A stretch of DNA of 23,627 nt, taken from positions 1 to 23,627 of the forward strand of contig PWWM01000128.1 in the NCBI GenBank assembly GCA_003561495.1. The letters run 5' to 3'. The position numbers and the translations under genes are program-made. This DNA comes from Gammaproteobacteria bacterium (GTDB lineage Bacteria > Pseudomonadota > Gammaproteobacteria > Xanthomonadales > Wenzhouxiangellaceae). The notes below the pieces were generated by a model, which was not told the DNA's origin, searched no databases, and saw only the letters and a program-made list of their open reading frames with translations. Below are positions 1-8,000 of the stretch, piece by piece (within the stretch, counting starts at the first letter, position 1; each line of letters starts with the position of its first letter).

Positions 1-46
1 AAGGTTTAAGGTTTAAGGTTTAAGGTTTAAGGTTTAAGGTTTAAGG
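1..46. repeat. AAGGTTT tandem array (7-bp unit)
   Basis: Six complete AAGGTTT units plus AAGG, without interruption, start at the first base of the window, so the array probably extends further left. The unit length is not a multiple of three and no credible gene lies here. It is the outermost part of the left repeat tract. Confidence 0.95.
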
Positions 47-52
47 AAAATC

Positions 53-84
53 CATTAGCCCATTGGCCCGTTGGCCCTTTAGCC
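53..84. repeat. Degenerate 8-bp repeat, CATTAGCC type
   Basis: Four consecutive 8-bp units are visible: CATTAGCC, CATTGGCC, CGTTGGCC and CTTTAGCC. The first is the exact reverse complement of GGCTAATG, which is the permuted unit of the GGGCTAAT array at the right end of the window. The block lies between the AAGGTTT array and the CYGACCW array. Confidence 0.85.
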
Positions 85-86
85 CC

Positions 87-212
87 CTGACCTCTGACCA
101 CCGACCTCCGACCACCGACCTCCGACCTCTGACCTCTGACCACCGACCTCTGACCTCCGACCTCTGACCTCTGACCTCCGACCTCTGACCTCCGACCACC
201 GACCACCGTCTT
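87..212. repeat. CYGACCW heptamer array
   Basis: Seventeen consecutive 7-bp units of form C-C/T-GACC-A/T fill 87-205 with no indel. They are followed by one CCGTCTT unit (206-212), the reverse complement of AAGACGG. The units vary only at positions 2 and 7, so the array is old or mixed rather than freshly slipped. It runs almost to the yoaA stop codon and appears to carry no gene. Confidence 0.93.
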
Positions 213-214
213 CC

Positions 215-238
215 CCCTGACCTATTCAGGGGTCAGGG
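215..238 (-). terminator. Hairpin overlapping the yoaA stop codon, possible terminator
   Basis: CCCTGACC (215-222) and GGTCAGGG (231-238) form a perfect 8-bp stem with an 8-nt loop. The yoaA stop codon (222-224, read on the minus strand) lies at the loop-stem junction. No T-run follows on the minus strand, so intrinsic termination is uncertain. The stem sequence is itself one of the repeat-tract motifs. Confidence 0.4.
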
Positions 239-2141
239 AGTGGTGGTGGCGAAGGAATTCGGCGGCTTCTGCTGAGCTGTTGACTCGGGTCATGGGGGGC
301 AGGCTTTTGAGGAACAGTTTGCCGTAGGCGCGGGTTTTGAGTCTGGGGTCGCCGATGACCAGGACGCCGAAGTCCTCGGCCTGGCGGATCAGGCGGCCGG
401 CGCCCTGTTTCAGGGCCAGTACGGCCTGCGGTAACTGCACGGTGGTAAACGGATTCTCGCCGGCTTCTCGCACCGCCTTCAGGGTGGCTTCCAGGACCGG
501 GTCATCGGGCGCGGCAAACGGCAGCTTGTCGATCACCACCAGGGACAGGTCCTGGCCGGGAACGTCCACGCCTTCCCAGAAGCTGGCCGCGCCGAGCAGG
601 ATGCTGCGCGGTGTCTCCCGGAAGCGCTTGAGCAGGACATGGCGCGGGGCCTGTTCCTGGACCAGCAGGTTGAAATCGGTGTGGGCGCGCAGCCACTCGG
701 CGGCCTGCTTGAGGGCGCGATGCGAGGTGAACAGCAGGAAGGCACGACCACTGTTGGCCCGAAGCAGGGGCAGAATGCGCTCCATCAAGGTGTCGGTATG
801 AGTGAAATCACCCGGCGCGGGCATGTGCTCGGGCAGCCACAAGCGGGTCTGGCCGGGGTAGTCGAAGGGGCTGTCGATGACCTGCTCGGCGGCGCCTTCC
901 AGGCCGAGGCGACGGGTGAAGTGATCGAAACGGCCGCCCACGGCCAGGGTCGCCGAGGTCATGATCCACGGGGCCGGGTTGTCTGCCCGGAGTGCCTTCA
1001 AGGGGGTAGCGACATCCAGCGGTGTCAGGTTGAGCGCAAAGCGTCCGCGCCGACAGCTAAACCAGCGCACGTATCCCTCCTGGCCGGACAGAAACGCCGT
1101 CAGGCCGTCGAGCAACTGGGCGGCACGGTCGGCGCAGTTGCTCATCTCGCGGCTTTGCTCGGCCAGTGGCTCAAGCGCATTGTTCAGCTCTCCCAGGACT
1201 CGCGCCAGCGTTTCGAATTCCTGCCGGCGGCTTTCCAGGCGGCTGTAGTCACCGCGTGCGGGCAGATCGACACAGGCCGAGATGGCCTGGTCCAGAGTGC
1301 CGCGCAAATTCTCGACCGGCGCGCGCACCAGGTTCAGCGTGCCCGGCGTCTGGCCGGCGGCGGCCAGGGTGTCGCGGGCCAGTTCCCGCAACTGCCAGGC
1401 GCTCAAACCGCGTGAAAAAAAGCGCATGGCGGTTTCGGGCACCTGGTGGGCTTCGTCGATGATGATGGCGCTGGCGCCGGGCAGCACTTCGCCGAAGCCG
1501 GTGTGCTTGAGGGCCAGATCGGCAAACAGCAGGTGATGATTGACCACCACCAGGTCGGCCTCCTGGGCATTGCGACGGGCCAGCGCGACCGGGCACTCCT
1601 TGAGCTTCGGGCAATCGCCACCCAGGCAATTGTCCTGGGTCGAGGTGACCAGTGGCCAGACCTGGGAATTGGAACCGATGGCATCGATTTCGCTGATTTC
1701 GCCGGTACGGGTCTGGCCGGCCCAGCGCTCGACCAGTCTGAGCTCCTCGGCTACCTCCTGGTTGCGCAGGTTGTTATCGGCCAGGTGGGTCTCCAGGCGC
1801 TGCGGGCACAGGTAATTGGCGCGGCCCTTGAGCAGGGCGATGCGGCGCTCGCTGCCGGTGGCCTTGAGCGCCAATGGCAGGTCCCGCTTGAACAACTGGT
1901 CCTGCAGGTTGAGCGTGCCGGTCGAGATGATGAAACGACCCTTGCTCAAAAGCGCCGGGAGCAGGTAGGCCAGGGTCTTGCCGGTGCCGGTGGCGGCCTC
2001 GGCCACCAGGTCCCGACCTTCATGCAGACATGCGGCGATGGTGTCGGCCAGCTCACTCTGGCCGGCGCGTGGACGAAACCCGACCAGCAATTCCGGCAGG
2101 GGGCCGTTATTGCCGAACAGATCCGCCAGTTCGGGGGTCAT
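222..2141 (-). CDS. yoaA: ATP-dependent DNA helicase YoaA (DinG/XPD family)
   Basis: Superfamily 2, XPD-like 5'-3' DNA helicase of 639 residues, the usual size for YoaA. Walker A is ATGTGKT at about 50-56. The box IIDEAH lies near 227-232. Motif VI, QGAGRLIRQ, is near the C-terminus. Four cysteines between these motifs (C112, C172, C177, C183) fit the 4Fe-4S cluster site of this family. In E. coli, YoaA works with the clamp-loader subunit HolC in repair of replication damage; that role is transferred from the family. The gene is the last of three closely spaced minus-strand genes (mrcB, lipoprotein, yoaA), 12 bp after the lipoprotein stop. Its 3' end runs into the heptamer repeat tract. DinG is the main alternative, but the length and cysteine layout fit YoaA better. 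Confidence 0.93.
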   Translation of the reverse strand: MTPELADLFGNNGPLPELLVGFRPRAGQSELADTIAACLHEGRDLVAEAATGTGKTLAYLLPALLSKGRFIISTGTLNLQDQLFKRDLPLALKATGSERRIALLKGRANYLCPQRLETHLADNNLRNQEVAEELRLVERWAGQTRTGEISEIDAIGSNSQVWPLVTSTQDNCLGGDCPKLKECPVALARRNAQEADLVVVNHHLLFADLALKHTGFGEVLPGASAIIIDEAHQVPETAMRFFSRGLSAWQLRELARDTLAAAGQTPGTLNLVRAPVENLRGTLDQAISACVDLPARGDYSRLESRRQEFETLARVLGELNNALEPLAEQSREMSNCADRAAQLLDGLTAFLSGQEGYVRWFSCRRGRFALNLTPLDVATPLKALRADNPAPWIMTSATLAVGGRFDHFTRRLGLEGAAEQVIDSPFDYPGQTRLWLPEHMPAPGDFTHTDTLMERILPLLRANSGRAFLLFTSHRALKQAAEWLRAHTDFNLLVQEQAPRHVLLKRFRETPRSILLGAASFWEGVDVPGQDLSLVVIDKLPFAAPDDPVLEATLKAVREAGENPFTTVQLPQAVLALKQGAGRLIRQAEDFGVLVIGDPRLKTRAYGKLFLKSLPPMTRVNSSAEAAEFLRHHHSLTPE

Positions 2142-2153
2142 GATTTAACGTTC

Positions 2154-2669
2154 CTAGAAGCGCGGCGGCGGCTCGACCCGGCAGGCATCCAGCCGCTCAC
2201 GGGCCAGCTCGGCGCTGTGCCGGTATCCCATTTGTTCGCGCGCCATGACGATGGTTTGCCAGTTGCGCCGACACAATTCGCCGACCCGTGGCCCCACATC
2301 GAAGGATCGACTGGCATGGCTTTCGGCCTGTTCCCAGTCCTGCTGATTGAAGCTGACTTCGGCCAGATGTTGCAGCAGTTCCGGATCTCGAGGTTCGATG
2401 CGCAATGCCCGTTCAAGCAAGAGCGCGGCACGCTCCAGGTCATCTTCGTCTTCGGCCTGCCGAGCGGCTTCGGTCAGCTCGGTGACGGCCGGATTGCGCA
2501 GTGGACGAATCTGCAATCCACGCGGTTCCTCCGGGGCCGGCGCACGAACCCGCTCAGCCACCGTGTCGTCTTCGACCGGCGCCCGTGGCGGGGTGGCGCA
2601 AGCTGCCAGCATGCAGGCCAGCAGCGCAATGAAGACAGTTTTCAGAAAGGGAGTCGGTAATCTGTTCAT
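2154..2669 (-). CDS. TPR outer-membrane lipoprotein, LpoP-like PBP1b activator
   Basis: A 171-residue lipoprotein. The signal peptide ends in a lipobox L-A-A-C with the lipidated cysteine at C24. Alanine at +2 argues for export to the outer membrane. A proline- and acid-rich tether (about 26-60) is followed by TPR-like helices (about 62-130), including LLLERALRIEPRDPELL. The start codon is ATG, 12 bp after the mrcB stop codon. In Pseudomonas and Acinetobacter, a TPR lipoprotein encoded beside the PBP1b gene (LpoP) activates that synthase. The same position and architecture make this the best functional guess here. It is shorter than Pseudomonas LpoP. The identification rests on architecture and neighbourhood, not on a known signature; a generic TPR lipoprotein is the alternative. 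Confidence 0.75.
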   Translation of the reverse strand: MNRLPTPFLKTVFIALLACMLAACATPPRAPVEDDTVAERVRAPAPEEPRGLQIRPLRNPAVTELTEAARQAEDEDDLERAALLLERALRIEPRDPELLQHLAEVSFNQQDWEQAESHASRSFDVGPRVGELCRRNWQTIVMAREQMGYRHSAELARERLDACRVEPPPRF

Positions 2670-2681
2670 GCAAAGCTCTTG

Positions 2682-4934
2682 TCAACGTCTGCCTCGACGC
2701 CAGCGCGAAGTCCGACCGTTATCCAGGCAGGGTGAAAGTTCGGTCGGTTGACTGCCGGCAATGAATGGAACGGCCCGGGCGCCTTGACATTCTTCAGCGG
2801 CCAGCCGGGGGGTCGGCCAGTCGACCCAGTACCATTCGATCGATTCCGGCCAGTGCGTCGGTTGTTCCCGTAATGGCAACTGGCCGAACAATGTGGCCCA
2901 GACCGGCACGGCGGTAGCCGCGCCACTGATATTGGCGGCGGCATGGTCATCCCGTCCGGTCCAGACCACACCCAGCCAGTCGCGAGTATAGCCCACGAAC
3001 CAGGCATCCCGCAGGTCGTTGGTGGTGCCGGTCTTGCCGCGCACGCCCGGATCGGATGACAGTCGCCAGGACAGGCTGCGCGCCGTGCCGTCGGTCACGG
3101 CATGTCGGAGCGCGTAATCGAGCAGCGCCAATGCCTCGCGGTCGCGGATCGGTCGCATGCGCATCGGGTAGCGGCCTATGGCGCGACCCTCTGAATCGAC
3201 TACCTGGGTAATGGCCCGAAGTGGTGTGCTGTAACCTTCCGCGGCCAGCGGTTGATAGAGCTGGGCGACCTGCAGGGGGGTCAGGCTGAGCGCGCCCAGA
3301 TAGGCCGAAGGATGCGGATCACTGCCTGGTTCAACGCCGAGCTGGCGCAGCAGCCGAAACAGATCATCAAGCCCCACTTCCAGGCCCAGGTGCACGGTGG
3401 CCTGGTTATAGGAGTTGGCCAGCGCATCCAGCAATGGCACTTCGCCGTGACTCTGGCCATCGTAATTTCTCGGCTGCCAGTCCGGTTGCCCGGCGATCGG
3501 CACCGAGATCGGTTGGTCCTGCAAGGGGCTCACCAGGTTGAAACGATCGGGCTGGGCCAGCGCCAGCAGGTAGACGAAGGGCTTGATCACCGATCCGATT
3601 GAGCGACGTGCATCCAGGGCCCGGTTGAAGCCACGCTGTCCGGGTCGGCGGTCACCGACCAGGGCGCGAACTTCCCCGGAGGCCGGTTCGACCAGGATGA
3701 TGGCGCCCTGCAGTTCATTGGGACTGGACTCGACCCGGGGCAGTGCTTCGGTCAGCGCCCGTTCGGCATGCGACTGGGCCGACGGGGCCAGGGTGGTGAA
3801 GATGCGCAGTCCGGTGTCGCGCAGATCACGATCGCGATAGTCGCGGCGCAGTTGCCGGGCGACCAGGTCGAGAAACTCGCCGTGACGACGAGCGCGTCGC
3901 TGGCGGTCGCTCTGGATCTCCAGTGGTCGGGCCACGGCGCGATCATGCATGGCCGGGTCGATCAGCCCGGTTTCCAGAAACATGCCCAGCACCCGGTCGC
4001 GACGCGCCCTGGCCCGCTCGGGATTGCGGCCCGGGTGATACCAGGACGCACCCCGAACCATGCCGATCAGCAGGGCGATCTGGTCCGGCGACAGTGCCTG
4101 GACCGGCAGACCGAAGTAGTGTTCGCTGGCGCGCCCGAAACCATGGATGGCCGTGGCGCCGTCCTGGCCCAGGTAGACCTCGTTGAGATAGGCCTCGAGG
4201 ATTTCGGCCTTGCCGAATCGTCGCTCCAGGCTGATGGCCATGATGGCTTCGTTGAACTTGCGCAGCAGCTTGCGATCCGGCTCCAGAAACAGGTTCTTGA
4301 CCAGCTGCTGGGTGATGGTCGAGCCGCCCTGGACGACCTGGCCATGGCGCAGGTTGGCCCAGGCCGCCCGCAGCATGCCGCGCGGGTCGATGCCGCGGTG
4401 GTGATTGAACTGGCGGTCCTCGACGGCCTGGATGCCGGTAATCAGCAGCGGTGGAAAGTCGGCCAACGCCACCAGGGTACGGTCACGATCATCCAGCGGC
4501 ATCAGGTTGCCCAGTTCGGCTGGCGGCAGCCTGAGCAATCCCGCCGCACTGCGATCTTCGGCGCGGACTGACGAAACCTGCTGACCCGAGAATTCCACGC
4601 GCACGCGCTGTGGGGGTTGGGTGGTGTCGGGAAAGTTGAAACCGGGGACGTGAATGTCCAGGCTTTCCCCCCGGCGTTGGAAGCGTCCGATCTGTTCCGG
4701 GCTGCCCGGCTGCAACCCGGCCGCCTGCATTTCGAGAACCAGGTCGTCCGGACTCATGGCCAGTCCCGGATACAGCTCCAGCGGGCGGGCGTAGACCCGG
4801 CTGGCCTGGGTCCATTGGCGTTCGGCAAAGCGATGACCGGCTTCACGATCCAGCCACCACAACCAGGGCGCCAGCGTACCCAGGGCCAATCCGATGAAAA
4901 ACGGCAGGAGTCGGGACAACAGCGTAACGATCAC
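2682..4934 (-). CDS. mrcB: Bifunctional penicillin-binding protein 1B
   Basis: Class A PBP of 750 residues that polymerises lipid II and cross-links peptidoglycan in the periplasm. A short cytoplasmic tail and one membrane segment (about 7-28) come first. A UB2H-like region (about 55-145) follows, the docking domain for Lpo activators in enterobacterial PBP1b. The GT51 domain has the catalytic glutamate in VEDRQF (E172), QGGSTITQQ (202-210) and the segment RKFNEAIMAISLERRFGKAE. The transpeptidase has S448-V-I-K451, S508-Y-N510 and K634-T-G636, so both active sites look intact. The start codon is GTG. An in-frame TAG four codons upstream rules out an earlier start, and a TTG at codon 6 is a possible alternative. 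It heads the mrcB-lipoprotein-yoaA group. Confidence 0.95.
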   Translation of the reverse strand: MIVTLLSRLLPFFIGLALGTLAPWLWWLDREAGHRFAERQWTQASRVYARPLELYPGLAMSPDDLVLEMQAAGLQPGSPEQIGRFQRRGESLDIHVPGFNFPDTTQPPQRVRVEFSGQQVSSVRAEDRSAAGLLRLPPAELGNLMPLDDRDRTLVALADFPPLLITGIQAVEDRQFNHHRGIDPRGMLRAAWANLRHGQVVQGGSTITQQLVKNLFLEPDRKLLRKFNEAIMAISLERRFGKAEILEAYLNEVYLGQDGATAIHGFGRASEHYFGLPVQALSPDQIALLIGMVRGASWYHPGRNPERARARRDRVLGMFLETGLIDPAMHDRAVARPLEIQSDRQRRARRHGEFLDLVARQLRRDYRDRDLRDTGLRIFTTLAPSAQSHAERALTEALPRVESSPNELQGAIILVEPASGEVRALVGDRRPGQRGFNRALDARRSIGSVIKPFVYLLALAQPDRFNLVSPLQDQPISVPIAGQPDWQPRNYDGQSHGEVPLLDALANSYNQATVHLGLEVGLDDLFRLLRQLGVEPGSDPHPSAYLGALSLTPLQVAQLYQPLAAEGYSTPLRAITQVVDSEGRAIGRYPMRMRPIRDREALALLDYALRHAVTDGTARSLSWRLSSDPGVRGKTGTTNDLRDAWFVGYTRDWLGVVWTGRDDHAAANISGAATAVPVWATLFGQLPLREQPTHWPESIEWYWVDWPTPRLAAEECQGARAVPFIAGSQPTELSPCLDNGRTSRWRRGRR

Positions 4935-4940
4935 GCGCCT

Positions 4941-4946
4941 ATTCTA
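4941..4946 (-). promoter_or_regulatory. Possible -10 box near the mrcB start
   Basis: TAGAAT on the minus strand matches five of six bases of TATAAT. It ends only 6 bp before the GTG codon, so transcription from it would begin at or just inside the GTG. It would then serve only a leaderless message or a start at TTG codon 6. I see no convincing -35 element. Confidence 0.2.
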
Positions 4947-5000
4947 CCCGCAGCCATCACGTCGCAGTTCGCCACACGACTTTGCAGGATCCGGGGAAGT

Positions 5001-5006
5001 TATAAT
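5001..5006 (+). promoter_or_regulatory. Consensus -10 box upstream of the large glycosyltransferase gene
   Basis: A perfect TATAAT lies 66 bp before the ATG at 5072. The -35 region is poor: ACGACT at 4976-4981 with 19-bp spacing is the best I find. If used, transcription would start near 5013 and give a leader of about 60 nt containing two hairpins. It overlaps an ATG (5005-5007) and the ATTG run, which supports other readings of the same bases. Confidence 0.3.
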
Positions 5007-5007
5007 G

Positions 5008-5019
5008 ATTGATTGATTG
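5008..5019 (+). repeat. ATTG tetranucleotide run (three units)
   Basis: ATTG occurs three times directly after an ATG at 5005-5007, in the leader of the large glycosyltransferase gene. Removing one unit would put that ATG in frame with the downstream reading frame. At present the ATG reads only Met-Ile-Asp-stop. Confidence 0.6.
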
Positions 5020-5020
5020 T

Positions 5021-5060
5021 CAGGATCTTTTCCTGCCCGGAAATTACACATTCACCGGGC
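5021..5060 (+). promoter_or_regulatory. Two adjacent leader hairpins
   Basis: CAGGA (5021-5025) pairs with TCCTG (5031-5035) across a TCTTT loop. GCCCGG (5035-5040) pairs with CCGGGC (5055-5060) across a 14-nt loop, and the two stems share G5035. They sit 12 bp before the ATG at 5072 and could affect initiation. Neither is followed by a T-run. Function is unknown. Confidence 0.35.
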
Positions 5061-5071
5061 CTGAGCTTCCA

Positions 5072-8000
5072 ATGAATGCCGATTCCACAGATGACAAGTC
5101 GCCGGTGACCGGGTCCGGAGCCCGGACGTTTTCTCCTGCGATATTCATCCGTTCGCCTCGTTCCGGCGGTCTGGACCGTGAATGGCTGGCGGAGTTGCGG
5201 CAGCACTTTCCGAAATCGGCCATTTTCGCCCGACCGAGACTGATCGGTGACCATGACATCCAGCCCTTTGACGGCCCGACCGATTCGGTCCGTTCCATTG
5301 CCGCTGCACTGGATGAGCAGGATGGCGTCGATGGCTTGCTGGTGATTCGCCATGGCCTGGTTGTGCCGTTCGGGTTCGCGCAGCGTCTGGCGCGCATGAC
5401 GCAGCGGCCGGGCTTGCCCGAGTTGACCCTGTTTGCCGGCAATCATGAGGCCCATTGCAACCCGCTGGCGGAGATCGAGATCGGGATCGAGCCCGAAGCG
5501 GTCGATTCGCTGGTTTTCAATTGCGCCGAGCGCCGCTGGACCGCGGTGGCTGATGGCGAGTGGGAATGCGCTTTTCTGTCGACGGCTCGACAGCGCTCGG
5601 CCGCCGGTGGTCGCGGCGCTGCAACGGCCTTGGTCGACGAGTTCTACCTGGTCGATCCGACTCGTCCGCTGCAGGCCGGCAAACCGCCGATTGCCGCCGA
5701 GCGGGCCGCGCTGGGTCATCTGCGATCCGCGCTGGTCGAGCTTGAGGGGGAAGGGATCCGTTCACTGCCGTATCCCGGACTGGATGACAAGCCGGTGGTG
5801 TTGCATGTCACACACTCCTGGGGTGGCGGCATTGCGCGCTGGATTGATGATCAATGCCGACACGATGACCAGGCCCATCACCTGGTGCTGGCATCCGGTG
5901 GGCATCGGGACGGTCTCGAACATGGCCAGGAACTGAGCCTTTTCCTGGCGGGCACTGAATCTGGGAAGGCCCAGCACCTGGTGTTGACGCCGCCAATCAG
6001 CGATTCGACGGCAAGCCACTCCGGATACCGGGAGTTTTTCAATTGGTTGCTGGATCGCTACCAGGTCAATCGGGTGGTGGTCTCATCCCTGATCGGGCAT
6101 TCGCTGGAGTGCCTGAAGTCCGGCTTGCCCACCTTGCAGGTGCTGCACGATTTTTATCCGGCATCCCCGGTGCTGGATGTGGACCCGCTGAACTATCTGG
6201 ACTCGGGCGGGCGCTTTCAGATGAAACAGCTTCTGGGCGACAACCGCGACAATCTGCGCTTTTTGGAGCATGATGCCGGCTATTGGCGTGATTTGCGCGA
6301 GCGCTGGCTGCAAGTGGTCCGAGAGCATGATGTTGTGCTGCTTGCCCCAAGTCAGCATGTCGCCATGCGTTGGCAACGCCTGTTTCGCGAGGAGCTGGCT
6401 GACATCGAGGTGATTCCGCACGGGTTTCGACCGGCCTGGGAGGGTTCGGTCCGGATCGAGCCCAGGCCGCGCCGAGATGGTCGCCTGAACTTGGTCATGG
6501 TGGGTCGCCTGTCGCCCGGCAAGGGGCTGGGATTGCTGACCAGCAGTCTCGACGGGGTTACCGAGCATGCCCATCTGACCCTGGTCGGTGCGGGCAAGCG
6601 CGCCGAGGACCTGTTCGGCAAGGCAGGTGTCGATGTCGTTCTCGATTACCGCGAGCAGGACCTGCCGGAGCTGCTCACGCAGATCGGCCCCGAGGCGGCC
6701 CTGTTTCTGTCCACGGTGCCTGAGACCTGGAGTTATGTGCTTAGCGAGATCCGTAGCCTGGGCATAGTCCCCATTGCCACCCGGACGGGAAGTTTTGTGG
6801 AACGCATTGACGATGGCGTCGACGGAGTGCTGCTCGACCCTGAACCTCGGGCCGTGATCACTACCCTGGCCAGGCTGGCTGCCGATCGGGCCGAGCTCGA
6901 ACGGCTTGCTGCGAAACGGGTCAGCGAGCCGGATCTGGAGACCATCACGGGTCGATATCGTCAATTGCTGGCCTTGCAGCAGCCCAGGCAGTCCGGGGTT
7001 TTTCCCGACCGCGAACTGTCACCGCAACGTTCCTGGCTGATGGCCGAAAGTGCTGACCTGAGGTTGAAGCTCGAACGGGCCGATGATCGCCTGGATGAGC
7101 AGAGCGAGGAGCTGGCGCGGCGCGCGGACTGGGCCCTGCGCCAGCAACGTCTGGTGAGTGAGCGCACCGACTGGGCCAGGCACCTGGAAAGCGAAGTCAG
7201 GGAATCGCTGGATGCGCGTGGCCAACTGCAGCAGCAACTCGATCATCTCGAGAAGGATCTTGCCGAGCGCGCGCGGTGGGGGCGTGAGCTGGAAGAGACT
7301 CTGGCGGAACGTACCGCCTGGGCCAGGTCGGTTGACCGGGACCTTGCTGAGGTTCGCCAAACCCTGGAGGAGTCCCAGGAGCGTTATCGGAACCTGGAGC
7401 AGGAGTTGGATGAACGCACGGCCTGGGCTCGGAACCTGGAGCAGGATCTCGAGCATGTGCGATTGGTGCGTGACGAGTTAAGCGTGGCGTTGCAGGAGAT
7501 GGAGCAGGATCTGATCCAGACGCGCCAGCATTATCACCAGGCGCAGCTCGAGCGTGATCGACTCGAGCGAGTCAACCTTCAGCAGCAGACCGAGCTGGCC
7601 AGCCTGGAGTCGACCCGGATCCGTCTGGAGCACCACCTGGCGGTGGTGCTCAGCAGCAAATCCTGGCGATTGACCCGGCCGATCCGGTTCATCACCCGCT
7701 TGCTGCGCAAGTTGCTCAATCACCACGCCTGGAATCCTCTGGCCTGGCCGAAGCTGTTTGCGCGTCTTGTTCAAGGCATTCGGGCACATGGTTGGCGCCG
7801 GACCTTTGCACGCCTGCACCACCAGCCCTTGCCGGGTATCGAGGACTTGCCTGAGCCATCGCGCCCTATCGATCAGCCGGTCGGGGATATGGCTCACTCA
7901 TCAACCACCGTGGATGATTTGGTTTCCGCTCCCAATGGGGAAGAACAACCGGAATGTCTCGATGGCATTGAATTCAAGGACTCGCGAAAGCCCGTGGCCA

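Noticed and set aside
1..46. AAGGTTT repeats as a telomere
   Set aside because: The 7-bp unit superficially resembles plant-type telomere repeats. The neighbouring genes are plainly bacterial and other short arrays adjoin it, so this is an intergenic simple repeat.
87..212. CRISPR array
   Set aside because: The units are 7 bp, contiguous and without spacers, and no cas gene is present.
1446..2660. Plus-strand frame of 404 codons
   Set aside because: It is antisense to yoaA and the lipoprotein gene, both supported by clear motifs. It spans their junction and has no domain of its own.
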